Of a DNA stretch of 36,752 nt, positions 16,792 through 25,895 are shown piece by piece. A model generated the notes under the pieces. That model did not search any database and was not told the DNA's origin. It saw only the letters and a list, made by a program, of their open reading frames with translations. The position numbers and the translations under genes are program-made. Source of the stretch: Thioalkalivibrio sp. (GTDB lineage Bacteria > Pseudomonadota > Gammaproteobacteria > Ectothiorhodospirales > Ectothiorhodospiraceae); the NCBI GenBank assembly GCA_011389655.1, contig JAABTX010000026.1, positions 1 through 36,752 on the forward strand, given 5' to 3'. Within the stretch, counting starts at the first letter, position 1; the number at the start of each line of letters is the position of its first letter.

Positions 16792-16929
16792 CGATCATGG
16801 CGATACGCGCCGACTCGAAGGATGCAGCCGGGTCGCCTGTCGCCGTGATCGTTCCGTCTCTCCCGCGCCCGCAGACGGGAACGCGAGACAGCGAGCACTG
16901 CGCGTGATTTTCACAGCAAGGATCCTTTG

Positions 16930-18261
16930 ATGACTGACATGACCCCGCGCGAGATCGTCCAGGAGCTGGACCGCTACATCATCGGGCAGGACGAGGCCAA
17001 GCGCGCCGTCGCGGTGGCCCTGCGCAACCGCTGGCGCCGGCAGCAGCTGCCGGAGGCCCTGCGCCAGGAGGTCACGCCGAAGAACATCCTGATGATCGGC
17101 CCCACCGGCGTGGGCAAGACCGAGATCGCGCGCCGGCTCGCGCGCCTCGCGAGGGCCCCGTTCCTGAAGATCGAGGCGACCAAGTTCACCGAGGTCGGGT
17201 ACGTCGGGCGGGATGTCGAGTCCATCGTCCGGGACCTCGCCGATGCAGCGATCAAGCAGCTGCGCGAGGAGGAGATGGACCAGCACCGTCAGGAGGCCGA
17301 GGATGCCGCCGAGGAACGGGTGCTGGATGCCCTGCTGCCGCGCCCGCGCGCGGCCGGCTACACCGAGCAGGAGCCGCCAGCGGCAGACAGCGAGACGCGC
17401 CAGAAGCTGCGCAAGCGCCTGCGCGAGGGCGCGCTGGACGACCGCGAGATCGACATCGAGGTGCGGGCGGTGCAGCCGGGTCTGGAGATCATGACGCCCC
17501 CGGGCATGGAGGAGATGGCCAGCCAGCTGCAGTCCATGTTCCAGAACCTGGGCGGCCAGCGCACGCGCAGCCGGCGCCTGAAGATCCGCGACGCGATGCG
17601 GCTGCTCGTGGACGAGGAGGCCGCGCGGCTGGTCAACGAGGACGAACTGAAGCTGAAGGCCGTGGAGCGCGTCGAGCAGAGCGGCATCGTCTTCGTCGAC
17701 GAGATCGACAAGGTCGCAAAGCGCGGCGAGCACGGCGGCACCGAGGTGTCGCGCGAGGGCGTGCAGCGCGACCTGCTGCCGCTGGTCGAGGGCACCACGG
17801 TGAATACGAAGCTCGGGATGGTGCGGACCGATCACATCCTGTTCATTGCCTCCGGGGCCTTCCATCTCTCCAAGCCGTCCGACCTGATCCCCGAGCTGCA
17901 GGGGCGCCTGCCGATCCGGGTGGAACTCGAGGCGCTGTCGGTGGATGATTTCGTGCAGATCCTGACCGAGCCGACCGCCTCGCTGACCGAGCAGTACACC
18001 GCGCTGCTCCGGACCGAGCGGGTGACCGTTGAATTCCGGCCCGACGGCGTGCGCCGTATCGCCGAGATCGCCCACGACGTGAACGCGAGAACGGAGAACA
18101 TCGGCGCCCGGCGCCTGCACACGGTGCTCGAACGGCTGCTGCAGCAGGTGGCCTTCGACGCGCCCGACGTGTCCGGCCCGGTGATCGTCGATGCGGGGAT
18201 GGTGGAAGAGCGCCTGGGCGAACTGATTCAGGATGAGGACCTCTCCCGGTATATTCTTTGA
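16930..18261 (+). CDS. hslU: ATP-dependent protease ATPase subunit HslU
   Basis: 443 residues. AAA+ unfoldase that feeds substrates to HslV. It has the N-terminal [16 protein letters not shown], Walker [10 protein letters not shown], the pore motif region [14 protein letters not shown], a variable I-domain around residues 110-230, Walker B VFVDEIDK, and sensor-2 GARRLHTV. The C-terminus DLSRYIL docks into HslV and is intact. ATG 16930 follows AAGGAT; the TTG at 16927 is an alternative. Heat-shock control is usual for the family, but no sigma-32 promoter was recognised. Confidence 0.97.
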   Translation: MTDMTPREIVQELDRYIIGQDEAKRAVAVALRNRWRRQQLPEALRQEVTPKNILMIGPTGVGKTEIARRLARLARAPFLKIEATKFTEVGYVGRDVESIVRDLADAAIKQLREEEMDQHRQEAEDAAEERVLDALLPRPRAAGYTEQEPPAADSETRQKLRKRLREGALDDREIDIEVRAVQPGLEIMTPPGMEEMASQLQSMFQNLGGQRTRSRRLKIRDAMRLLVDEEAARLVNEDELKLKAVERVEQSGIVFVDEIDKVAKRGEHGGTEVSREGVQRDLLPLVEGTTVNTKLGMVRTDHILFIASGAFHLSKPSDLIPELQGRLPIRVELEALSVDDFVQILTEPTASLTEQYTALLRTERVTVEFRPDGVRRIAEIAHDVNARTENIGARRLHTVLERLLQQVAFDAPDVSGPVIVDAGMVEERLGELIQDEDLSRYIL

Positions 18262-18351
18262 CGCAGGCCGGTTTTGTGCCGGACTGGAGAGGTTATTCTG
18301 CGGTGGAACGGAACATGGGTACGGTAGGGCAGGCGCCGCGGGCCTCATGGA

Positions 18352-18612
18352 GGTCGTGCGGTGGGTGCGCTGCGCTTCACCCACCCTACGCCCATGCCGC
18401 GAGACCCGTAGGGTGGGCCGCGCCGCGGGCCTCCCGGAGGTCGTGCGGTGGGTGCGCTGCGCTTCACCCACCCTACGCCCATGCCGCGAGGCCCGTAGGG
18501 TGGGCCGCGCCGCGGGCCTCCCGGAGGTCGTGCGGTGGGTGCGCTGCGCTTCACCCACCCTACGCCCATGTCGCGAGGCCCGTAGGGTGGGCCAAGCGCA
18601 GCGGGCCCACCG
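18352..18612. repeat. Three tandem 87-bp units of the GTAGGGTGGGCC family
   Basis: Units start at 18352, 18439 and 18526 (exactly 87 bp apart). Each contains the opposing motifs GGTGGGTGCGCTGCGC and CACCCACCCTAC and, except in the last, GTAGGGTGGGCCGCGCC. The last unit ends in GTAGGGTGGGCCAAGCGCAG, identical to the arm at 86-105. The array fills the 412-bp gap 18262-18673 between hslU and the DUF971 gene; I see no gene or clear promoter in the remainder. Confidence 0.9.
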
Positions 18613-18673
18613 TTACGCCGCCAGGGAAATCCGCTGTCCGCCCCGTGCCAACCGACCCTTTCAGGAGCACCCG

Positions 18674-19039
18674 ATGAGCGCCAAGCACCGCCCCACCGAC
18701 ATCCAGTTGCACCAGAAATCCCGCGTCCTCGAGATCGGCTATGCCGATGGCACCAATCTGCGCCTGCCCTGCGAGTTACTGCGCGTGTATTCGCCCTCCG
18801 CGGAGGTGCGCGGCCACGGTCCGGGACAGGGGACGCTGCAGGTCGGCAAGGAGGACGTGAACATCACGGATATCGAGCCGGTCGGCAACTACGCGGTCAA
18901 GCTGGTATTTTCCGACGGGCACGATACCGGGATCTACGACTGGGATTACCTGTACAACCTGGGCATGGAACAGGATCAGCTCTGGCAGGAGTACCTCGAC
19001 AAGCTGGCCGCTGCCGGTCACCAGCGCAAGTCGGACTGA
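18674..19039 (+). CDS. DUF971 protein (gamma-butyrobetaine hydroxylase-like N-terminal domain)
   Basis: 121 residues, a single DUF971 domain, opening [20 protein letters not shown] and ending with [19 protein letters not shown]. The domain also forms the N-terminus of gamma-butyrobetaine hydroxylase; stand-alone versions have been linked to iron-sulfur and ubiquinone genes by context, but their role is not defined. The ATG follows AGGAGCACCCG, and an open frame running upstream through the repeats is not coding. The gene lies between hslU and ubiE, a widespread order. Confidence 0.92.
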   Translation: MSAKHRPTDIQLHQKSRVLEIGYADGTNLRLPCELLRVYSPSAEVRGHGPGQGTLQVGKEDVNITDIEPVGNYAVKLVFSDGHDTGIYDWDYLYNLGMEQDQLWQEYLDKLAAAGHQRKSD

Positions 19040-19047
19040 AGGCTGTG

Positions 19048-19803
19048 ATGACGGACGAAGAACGGCGCGGCGAGACCCACTTCGGTTACGAGACCGTCGC
19101 GGAAGAGGAGAAGGCCGCCCGGGTCGGACAGGTCTTCCACTCGGTCGCGCGGAAATACGACCTGATGAACGATGTAATGTCCATGGGCATCCACCGCCTG
19201 TGGAAGCGCCATACCGTGCAGCGCGCGGCGGTGCGCCCGGGCATGCGGGTGCTGGACCTCGCCGGCGGCACCGGGGACCTCGCGGCGGCCTTTGCGCCGC
19301 GCGTCGGCGCCCGCGGACACGTGACCGTCTGCGATATCAACGCGTCGATGCTGGTGGTGGGCCGTGACCGGCTGCTGGACCAGGGTCTGGCCGGGAACAT
19401 CGACTTCGTGCAGGGCGACGCGGAGGCGCTGCCGTTTCCGGACGAACACTTCGACCGCATCACGATTGCCTTCGGGCTGCGCAACGTGACCCGCAAGGAG
19501 CGCGCGCTGGCGGACATGGGGCGGGTGCTGAAGCCCGGCGGCCGCCTGCTGGTGCTGGAGTTCTCGCAGCCCCTCGCGCCGCTGCGGCCATTCTACGACC
19601 TCTACTCCTTCCGGGTGATGCCGCTGATGGGACGGCTGATCGCCGGGGACGCGGACAGCTATCGCTATCTCGCGGAGAGCATCCGCGTGCATCCCGATCA
19701 GGAAGAGCTCGCCGGGATGATGCGCGACGCGGGCCTGGAGCGCGTGCAGTACGAGAACCTGACCGGTGGCGTGGTCGCGCTGCACCGGGCCACGAGGCTG
19801 TGA
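19048..19803 (+). CDS. ubiE: Ubiquinone/menaquinone C-methyltransferase UbiE
   Basis: 251 residues. SAM-dependent C-methylation of 2-polyprenyl-6-methoxy-benzoquinol (and demethylmenaquinone). Family signatures: [14 protein letters not shown], the [14 protein letters not shown] segment, motif [13 protein letters not shown], and [10 protein letters not shown] followed by [20 protein letters not shown] 19048 is favoured over GTG 19045. It starts eight bases after DUF971 and is followed within five bases by ubiJ. Confidence 0.97.
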   Translation: MTDEERRGETHFGYETVAEEEKAARVGQVFHSVARKYDLMNDVMSMGIHRLWKRHTVQRAAVRPGMRVLDLAGGTGDLAAAFAPRVGARGHVTVCDINASMLVVGRDRLLDQGLAGNIDFVQGDAEALPFPDEHFDRITIAFGLRNVTRKERALADMGRVLKPGGRLLVLEFSQPLAPLRPFYDLYSFRVMPLMGRLIAGDADSYRYLAESIRVHPDQEELAGMMRDAGLERVQYENLTGGVVALHRATRL

Positions 19804-19807
19804 CCTG

Positions 19808-20494
19808 ATGAACGATGCTGACAGAGATACCGATCCCGATCCCGGTCCGGAGGACGCGGCGGTCCGGCCGCTGCCCACCTCGCTCGCCATCCCGCTGGAG
19901 CTCGCACTGAACGGGTTGCTGGCGGCCGCGCCGGAGTCGGCGGTGACGCGGCTGTCGGGGCGGTCCATCGCGGTGGTCGTGCAGCCGCCCGGTCTGGGCC
20001 TGGTCCTCCTGGGCGCCGCCGACCGGCTGCAGGTGCTCGGCTCCCTCGACGACGAGGATCCCGACGTGACGATCTCGGGATCCCCCGTGGCCCTGGCCGC
20101 GGCGATCGCCCGGCAGGACCGCTCCGGGGTCACGCTGCAGGGGGATGCCGCCGTGCTGACCGACCTGCAGCGGGCGCTCTCGGGCGTTTCCTTCGACTGG
20201 GCCGGGTGGCTCGAGTCGGTCGCCGGTGCCGGCGCCGCCGGACCGGTGCTCCGGGCCGGTGAGTCACTGCGCGGCCAGTTCCGCCGCCTGATGGACCGCA
20301 GCCTGGACGACTCCGCCGAGTATCTGCAGGAGGAGGCACGGTGGCTGCCGGCATCGGGCGAGTTCGAGGCGCTGACGGCCGATCTGGCCGACCTGCGCGA
20401 CGACGTCGCACGCCTGGAGGCGCGCGTCGCGCGACTCGGGGGCGGCAACGGCGCCACGGTTCCCGGCGGCCCCGGATTGCCCCGGTCCGGATGA
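19808..20494 (+). CDS. ubiJ: Ubiquinone biosynthesis accessory factor UbiJ (SCP2 domain)
   Basis: 228 residues. An SCP2-type sterol carrier domain spans about residues 25-125 ([43 protein letters not shown]), followed by [12 protein letters not shown] and a C-terminal coiled coil ending in a Gly/Pro tail. UbiJ with UbiK organises the soluble Ubi complex and binds ubiquinone intermediates. Its place between ubiE and ubiB is diagnostic. The N-terminus is a short acidic Asp/Pro stretch. The stop overlaps the ubiB start by four bases. Confidence 0.92.
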   Translation: MNDADRDTDPDPGPEDAAVRPLPTSLAIPLELALNGLLAAAPESAVTRLSGRSIAVVVQPPGLGLVLLGAADRLQVLGSLDDEDPDVTISGSPVALAAAIARQDRSGVTLQGDAAVLTDLQRALSGVSFDWAGWLESVAGAGAAGPVLRAGESLRGQFRRLMDRSLDDSAEYLQEEARWLPASGEFEALTADLADLRDDVARLEARVARLGGGNGATVPGGPGLPRSG

Positions 20495-22200
20495 TCAGGA
20501 CCCTGAAACAGGGCCTGCGCCTGTGGGCCATCGGCCGTGTGCTGGTGCGTTACCGGCTGGACGCGATCCTGTTCACCCTGAAGCCTCTGCGGCCGCTCAG
20601 TTTCCTGCTGAACCTGCTGCCCTGGAACTGGTTCCGGCGAGCCGAGGGCACCCGTGGCGAGCGCATCCGCCGGTCGCTGGAGGACCTGGGCCCGATCTTC
20701 GTGAAGTTCGGGCAGATGCTGTCCACCCGGCGCGACCTGCTGCCGGATGACATCGCGCTGGAACTCGCCCGTCTCCAGGACCGCGTGCCGCCGTTTCCGG
20801 TCGAGCAGGCCCGGCTCGCGATCGAGATCGCGCTGGAGAAGCCGATCACCGAGGTCTTCGAACAGTTCGACGACGTGCCGCTGGCCTCGGCCTCGATCGC
20901 GCAGGTGCATGCGGCCAGGCTGCTGGACGGCCGTTCGGTCGTCGTGAAGGTGGTGCGGCCGGGCATCGTCCGCACCATCCGCGCCGATCTCGAGATCCTG
21001 CATCTGATCGCCTATCTCGCGGACCGCTACTGGTCGGAGGGACGGCGATTGCGCCCGCGCGAGGTGGTCTCCGAGTACGAGAAGACCGTAATCGACGAGC
21101 TGGACCTGGTGCGCGAGGGCGCGAACGCGATCACCATCCGCCGCAACTTCGAAGGCAGCCCGCTGCTGTACATCCCGGAGGTGATCTGGGACTACACCCG
21201 GACCAACGTAATGGTGATGGAGCGCATCAGGGGCGTCCCGATCGCGAACATCGACGCCCTGCGCGCCCGCGGCGTCGATCTCAAGGTGCTGGCCGAACGC
21301 GGCGTGGAGATCTTCTTCACCCAGGTCTTCCGCCACAACTTCTTCCACGCCGACATGCACCCCGGCAACATCTTCGTGGATGCGACCAACCCATCGGAGC
21401 CGAGTTACCTCGCGGTCGACTTCGGCATCGTGGGCACCCTGCTGGAGTCGGATCAGCACTATCTGGCCGAGAACTTCCACGCCTTCTTCAGCCGCGACTA
21501 CCGGCGCGTCGCGGAGCTCTACGTGGAGTCGGGCTGGGTGCCGGAGGGCACCCGGGTGGATGAGTTCGAGGCCGCGATACGCTCCGTCTGCGAGCCGATC
21601 TTCCAGAGGCCGCTGGACGAGATCTCCTTCGGACACGTGCTGCTGCGGCTCTTCCAGACCGCACGGCGCTTCGACATGGAGGTGCAGCCCCAGCTGGTGC
21701 TGCTGCAGAAGACACTGCTGAACATCGAGGGGCTGGGGCGCCAGCTGTATCCGCAGCTGGATCTGTGGACCACGGCAAAGCCGTTCATCGAGCGCTGGAT
21801 GTCGGAACAGGTGGGGGTGCGCGCCTTTCTGCGCAGTGCCGAGCGCCACCTGCCGAAGATGCTGGTTCAGCTCCCGGAGCTGCCGATCCGGCTGCAGGAG
21901 GCGCTCGACGCGGAGCGTCAGCGCGCCCGGCGCGATGCAGCGCTGCGGGCGGAGGTGCAGGAACTGCGACGGCTGCTGCAGCGGGACGCGCGCAGGCGCC
22001 TGGAGGCCTTCGCGGGTCTCGGTCTGCTCCTGGGCGCGGGCGTGATGACGCAGATGCAGGCGGTGCCGCAGTGGCTGGGGCTGGCCTGGCCGGCATGGCC
22101 CCTGGGCCTCGCGGGGATCGGCCTGCTGCTGTTCAGCCTGCGCCGCGGCGACGGCATGCTGCGCCGGATCCGCGGCGGCGATCGTTCCCGCCTCGATTGA
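20491..22200 (+). CDS. ubiB: Ubiquinone biosynthesis regulatory protein kinase UbiB
   Basis: 569 residues. Atypical kinase-like ATPase needed for ubiquinone synthesis. The KxGQ motif ([11 protein letters not shown]), the alanine-rich loop [11 protein letters not shown], the catalytic [10 protein letters not shown] and the VDFGIVG metal motif are all present, as are [12 protein letters not shown] and [11 protein letters not shown]. Two C-terminal membrane helices (about residues 510-550) anchor it in the inner membrane. ATG 20491 is fixed by the ATGA overlap with ubiJ. Confidence 0.97.
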   Translation: MIRTLKQGLRLWAIGRVLVRYRLDAILFTLKPLRPLSFLLNLLPWNWFRRAEGTRGERIRRSLEDLGPIFVKFGQMLSTRRDLLPDDIALELARLQDRVPPFPVEQARLAIEIALEKPITEVFEQFDDVPLASASIAQVHAARLLDGRSVVVKVVRPGIVRTIRADLEILHLIAYLADRYWSEGRRLRPREVVSEYEKTVIDELDLVREGANAITIRRNFEGSPLLYIPEVIWDYTRTNVMVMERIRGVPIANIDALRARGVDLKVLAERGVEIFFTQVFRHNFFHADMHPGNIFVDATNPSEPSYLAVDFGIVGTLLESDQHYLAENFHAFFSRDYRRVAELYVESGWVPEGTRVDEFEAAIRSVCEPIFQRPLDEISFGHVLLRLFQTARRFDMEVQPQLVLLQKTLLNIEGLGRQLYPQLDLWTTAKPFIERWMSEQVGVRAFLRSAERHLPKMLVQLPELPIRLQEALDAERQRARRDAALRAEVQELRRLLQRDARRRLEAFAGLGLLLGAGVMTQMQAVPQWLGLAWPAWPLGLAGIGLLLFSLRRGDGMLRRIRGGDRSRLD

Positions 22201-22351
22201 TCCGTGGAGTGCGGGGGCCTGCTCCCGCGGCAGGGGGCGAGCCTCCTTCGGGCACAGCGGCGACGAGCCACCACAGTCGAAAAGCGGGTCGTGTATCCTT
22301 TGCAGGCCTCCGCTGATTGTGCCGCGGGGCGTGACGCACAGGAGTATGGCC

Positions 22352-23827
22352 ATGTTTGAAGCGGCGGAACTGGGTCGCACACTCGACAAGAGCGATTACA
22401 AGGAGATCGTCCCCGAGCTTCGCACCAGTCTGCTCGACCTGCAGCAGGAACTGGGCAACTGCGATTTCCCGGTGATCCTGCTGATCTCGGGGGCCGACGG
22501 CGCCGGGAAGAGCGAGACCGTGAACATACTGAACCAGTGGATGGATCCCCGATGGATCGAGACCACGGCCTTCGACGAGATGACCGACGAGGAGCGCGAG
22601 CGCCCGGCCTTCTGGCGTTTCTGGCGCGCGCTGCCGCCGAAGGGCAGGATCGGTGTGCTGTTCGGATCCTGGTACAGCTGTCCGATCCAGCAGCGCATCG
22701 AGGACCGATTCGACGACAGCGAGCTCGACCTGATGCTGAGACGCATCAACATCTTCGAGAAGATGCTGGTGGACGATGGCGCGCTGCTGATCAAGCTCTG
22801 GTTCCATCTCGGCAAGGAGATGCAGGTCAAGCGCATCAAGAAGCTGCGCAAGAACCCGGCGACCCGCTGGCGGGTGGGAGAGCGCGATCTCGCGGCGCTG
22901 AAGTCCTACGACCGCTTCCGTGAGGTGGCCGAGCACGTGCTGCGCCAGACCAGCACGGGCGAGGCCCCGTGGATGATCATCGAGGGCTATGACGAGCGCC
23001 ACCGCAACGTGACCACGGCGAACCACATCCTCGAGGTGGTGCGCAAGCGAATGACGCTGGACCCGATGACCCTGCGCGGGACGACCTCGGCCTGGAGGAT
23101 GCCGCACGAGCGCGACAAGACCATCCTCGACTTCCTGGACCTGTCGAAGAGCCTGGAGAAGAAGCGCTACCGCAAGGAACTGGCCGAACTTCAGGGACGG
23201 CTGAGCGTGCTCTCGCGCAAGGCGCGGCAACGCAAGGTCAGCACCATCGTGCTGCTCGAGGGCTGGGACGCGGCCGGCAAGGGCGGGATCATCCGGCGCA
23301 TCACCGGTGCGGTCGATGCCCGGAGCTACCGCGTGATCCCGATCGGCAGCCCCACCGATGAGGAGCGTGCGCAGCACTACCTGTGGCGCTTCTGGCGGCA
23401 CCTCCCCAGGGCCGGGCGCTTCACGATCTACGACCGCTCCTGGTACGGGCGCGTGCTGGTGGAGCGGGTTGAGGGCTTCGCCTGCGAGGACGAGTGGGTG
23501 CGGGCCTACCGCGAGATCAACGAGTTCGAGGAGGAGCTCACCGAGCACGGCATCGTGCTGGTGAAGTTCTGGGTGCACATCGACAAGGACGAGCAGCTCG
23601 CCCGCTTCAAGGCGCGCGAGGAGACGAGCTTCAAGCAGCACAAGCTCACCGAGGAGGACTGGCGCAACCGCGAGAAGTGGGACGACTACGCCCACGCGGT
23701 GAACGACATGGTCGAGCGGACCAGCACCGAATTCGCGCCGTGGAACCTGATCGAGGGCAACGACAAGCGCTGGGCCCGGGTGCAGGCACTCAGGATCCTC
23801 TGTGAACGGCTGGAGCAGGCCCTGTAG
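22352..23827 (+). CDS. pap: Polyphosphate:AMP phosphotransferase (two-domain PPK2 family)
   Basis: 491 residues made of two tandem PPK2-like domains. The first has Walker A GADGAGKSE (residues 47-55); the second has GWDAAGKGG (304-312) and the full YDRSWYGRVLVERVEGF lid motif. In the first domain the equivalent reads FGSWYSCPIQQR, so only the C-terminal half looks fully catalytic, as known for this class. The enzyme makes ADP from AMP using polyphosphate. ATG 22352 is chosen since CAGGAG is well spaced for it and too close to ATG 22346. It stands alone, flanked by a 151-bp gap and a REP array; no ppk1 is nearby. Confidence 0.93.
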   Translation: MFEAAELGRTLDKSDYKEIVPELRTSLLDLQQELGNCDFPVILLISGADGAGKSETVNILNQWMDPRWIETTAFDEMTDEERERPAFWRFWRALPPKGRIGVLFGSWYSCPIQQRIEDRFDDSELDLMLRRINIFEKMLVDDGALLIKLWFHLGKEMQVKRIKKLRKNPATRWRVGERDLAALKSYDRFREVAEHVLRQTSTGEAPWMIIEGYDERHRNVTTANHILEVVRKRMTLDPMTLRGTTSAWRMPHERDKTILDFLDLSKSLEKKRYRKELAELQGRLSVLSRKARQRKVSTIVLLEGWDAAGKGGIIRRITGAVDARSYRVIPIGSPTDEERAQHYLWRFWRHLPRAGRFTIYDRSWYGRVLVERVEGFACEDEWVRAYREINEFEEELTEHGIVLVKFWVHIDKDEQLARFKAREETSFKQHKLTEEDWRNREKWDDYAHAVNDMVERTSTEFAPWNLIEGNDKRWARVQALRILCERLEQAL

Positions 23828-23840
23828 GGAGCGCGCCCTG

Positions 23841-24115
23841 TCGCCGATCCGGCGCCGGGAGAGGGCTGGCCTTGTAGGAGCGGCCTCTGGCCGCGATGGC
23901 CCCGGGCAATCAACGCAACGGCCGGATCGCGGCTGGAAGCCGCTCCCACGAGCCCTTGTGGCGGCGCGCCTTCTCGCCGATCCGGCGCCGGGAGAGGGCT
24001 GGCCTTGTAGGAGCGGTCTCTGGCCGCGATGGCCTTGGGTACTCAACGCAACGCCGGATCGCGGCTGGAAGCCGCTCCCACGAGGCCTCGCATCGCGGCT
24101 GGAAGCCGCTCCCAC
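23841..24115. repeat. REP array, 133-bp period
   Basis: TCGCCGATCCGGCGCCGGGA recurs at 23841 and 23974. Each unit also contains GTAGGAGCGGCCTCTGGCCG and the opposing ATCGCGGCTGGAAGCCGCTC; a third opposing copy at about 24091-24115 ends the array. It fills the gap between the convergent pap and mrpD3 genes. The palindromes match those of the arrays at 9434 and 32939. Confidence 0.9.
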
Positions 24116-24155
24116 AACCGCTTGTGGCGGGGCGCCCTCTCGGTGATTGGTGTCC

Positions 24156-25895
24156 TCAGACGATGCTCAGGCCGTAGATCGCGAGCAGTGCGAGGATCAG
24201 GACGAAGAGCAGCGGGGCGTCCCGCCGCCACAGGTGAACGGTGGCGCGGCCCACGCGGTGATCGGCGCGGCGGTAGCGGTCAAGGGCGAGCGCCTGCAGA
24301 TGGCGCAGCACGCGCTGGATCGCCGGGCCGGTGACGCCGAGGGCCTGGCCGGCGCGCAGTACCAGGCCCGGCAACGGCGTCAGCAGCACCAGCACGTCCG
24401 CGGGCGGGATCGGCCACGGTCTCAGCCAGCGCCACGCGAGCACCGCCAGCACCAGTCCCGCGGCCACCGGCCACAGTGCATTGGGAAGCCCCGCCAGCGC
24501 GCCCATCCAGTCGGGCCGGATGCCCCACAGCGGTAACATGAAGACGCCGAGAACGGTGGCGGCGGTGATCAGCGCCCAACCGTGCCAGGCCGCCGGCGGC
24601 GCATCGTCGCGCCCCGCCTCCAGACGCAGCAGCCAGAGGTGGCGCGCCATCAGCGCCGTGGTGCCGGTCGCGGCAAGGCCCAGCAGCAGCGGCAGGCTGC
24701 TCCACATCTCCGGCATTGTGCTGCCGGCGGTGAGCGCGGCCTTCAGGGTCGTCTTGGTCAGCAGACCGCTCGGCATCAGGCCGACCAGGCCGAGGGCCGG
24801 AATGCCCAGGCCGATCCAGAGCCAGATTACCGGTCGCCGGGTGCGGTGCCGAACGACCTCGGTGCCGAGGAACAGCGCCGCCTTCGCCAGCGCGTGGTGC
24901 AGCGCAAAGACGGTGATCGCCACCGCCAGCAGGGGGCCGAGTTCCGGGACGGAGAGCCAGGCCCCGATGGCCACGGAGACCATCCCCATCTGGCTGATGC
25001 TGGAATAGGCAAGCACCAAGCGCGGCCGGGTCTGGTTCACCCCGATCAGCGCGCCGCCGAAGGCCGCCACCAGCCCCGCCGCGATCACGATCGTGCCCCA
25101 GTCCTGCAGACCGGCCTGGCCCAGCGGCAGGGTCACCAGCCAGCCGAGGAGCCCGGCCTTGATCATCGCGCCCGCCAGGGCCGCCGCCACCGGAACCGGC
25201 GCCGCCGCGTAGGCCAGCGGCAGGCTGAAGTGCAGCAGTGGCAGTCCGGCCTTCACCCCGAAGCCGAGCCAAAGGCTGGCAATGATCAGATCGCGCTCCG
25301 GCGCCACGGCAATCGCCCGGGGCAGATCGACCAGCATCGGCACCAGCGGCGCGTCGGTCAACCGCGCCGCCAGGATCAGGCCGATCAGGATCAGGGACTC
25401 GCCCAGTACCGCCAGCACCAGGTACACGCGGCCCGCACGCAGTGCGGCGCGACTGCCGTCGTGCACGATCAGGCCGTAGGCAGCGAAGGACATCAGCGCG
25501 AAGCTGGTGTAGAAGAGCGCGACGTCCAGCGCCAGGATCAGGCCGATATTGCCCGTGAGCGTGAGCAGCCAGAACACGCAGAAGCGCTCGCAGTGATCGT
25601 CCTTGCTCAGGTGTCCGCGCCCATGGATGCCGGCGGCGAACCAGATCAGTGCGGTGAAGAACAGGAAGACCTGAGTGGTCCCCGTCATGCCGATCTGTGC
25701 GCCGAACAGCAGCCAGGCGAGTTCCACCGTGGCGCCGGGCTGCCCGAACAGCGCAAGCAGCAGTGCCGGAACCGCGGCCCAGGGTGCGAGGGGGCCGATG
25801 TGCCGGCGCAGCCGCGGGAAGCTCCAGAGCACGGCCAGCGCCAGCGGTACGCCGGGTGCCAGAAGCAGTGCCACCAGTCCGACGATGCCGCTCAT
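24156..25895 (-). CDS. Mrp/NuoL-type antiporter subunit, divergent (D3)
   Basis: 579 residues, about 14-16 membrane helices, member of the NuoL/M/N-MrpA/D proton-conducting family. Lysines of the half-channels are visible: Lys216 (GFGVKAGLPLLH) and Lys247 (AMIKAGLLG), then HHALAKAALFLG and SGLLTKTTLK. At the place of the conserved TM5 glutamate my hand alignment gives Ala133 (SFALMSFAAYGLIVH), against Glu140 in D2 and Glu138 in D1. The C-terminus is extended relative to MrpD. It is the last gene of the operon, overlapping D2 by four bases. It may supply part of the missing MrpA or be a structural subunit. Confidence 0.85.
   Translation of the reverse strand: MSGIVGLVALLLAPGVPLALAVLWSFPRLRRHIGPLAPWAAVPALLLALFGQPGATVELAWLLFGAQIGMTGTTQVFLFFTALIWFAAGIHGRGHLSKDDHCERFCVFWLLTLTGNIGLILALDVALFYTSFALMSFAAYGLIVHDGSRAALRAGRVYLVLAVLGESLILIGLILAARLTDAPLVPMLVDLPRAIAVAPERDLIIASLWLGFGVKAGLPLLHFSLPLAYAAAPVPVAAALAGAMIKAGLLGWLVTLPLGQAGLQDWGTIVIAAGLVAAFGGALIGVNQTRPRLVLAYSSISQMGMVSVAIGAWLSVPELGPLLAVAITVFALHHALAKAALFLGTEVVRHRTRRPVIWLWIGLGIPALGLVGLMPSGLLTKTTLKAALTAGSTMPEMWSSLPLLLGLAATGTTALMARHLWLLRLEAGRDDAPPAAWHGWALITAATVLGVFMLPLWGIRPDWMGALAGLPNALWPVAAGLVLAVLAWRWLRPWPIPPADVLVLLTPLPGLVLRAGQALGVTGPAIQRVLRHLQALALDRYRRADHRVGRATVHLWRRDAPLLFVLILALLAIYGLSIV

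Noticed and set aside
16795-18558. Antisense open frame of 587 codons over hslU and the 87-bp repeats
   Set aside because: The tandem MGEAQRTHRTTSGRP-like peptide is just translated repeat (87 is divisible by three), and hslU is certain on the other strand.
18233-18673. N-terminal extension of the DUF971 protein through the repeats
   Set aside because: The frame is open only because the 87-bp repeat is divisible by three; a good ribosome site precedes ATG 18674.
19018-22389. Long antisense open frame of 1123 codons over ubiE-ubiJ-ubiB
   Set aside because: High GC keeps antisense frames open. Its His/Gln/Arg-rich composition resembles no protein family, while the plus strand encodes clear Ubi proteins.
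22133-24115. Antisense open frame of 660 codons over pap
   Set aside because: It runs through the REP array and mirrors the pap gene; no domain features.
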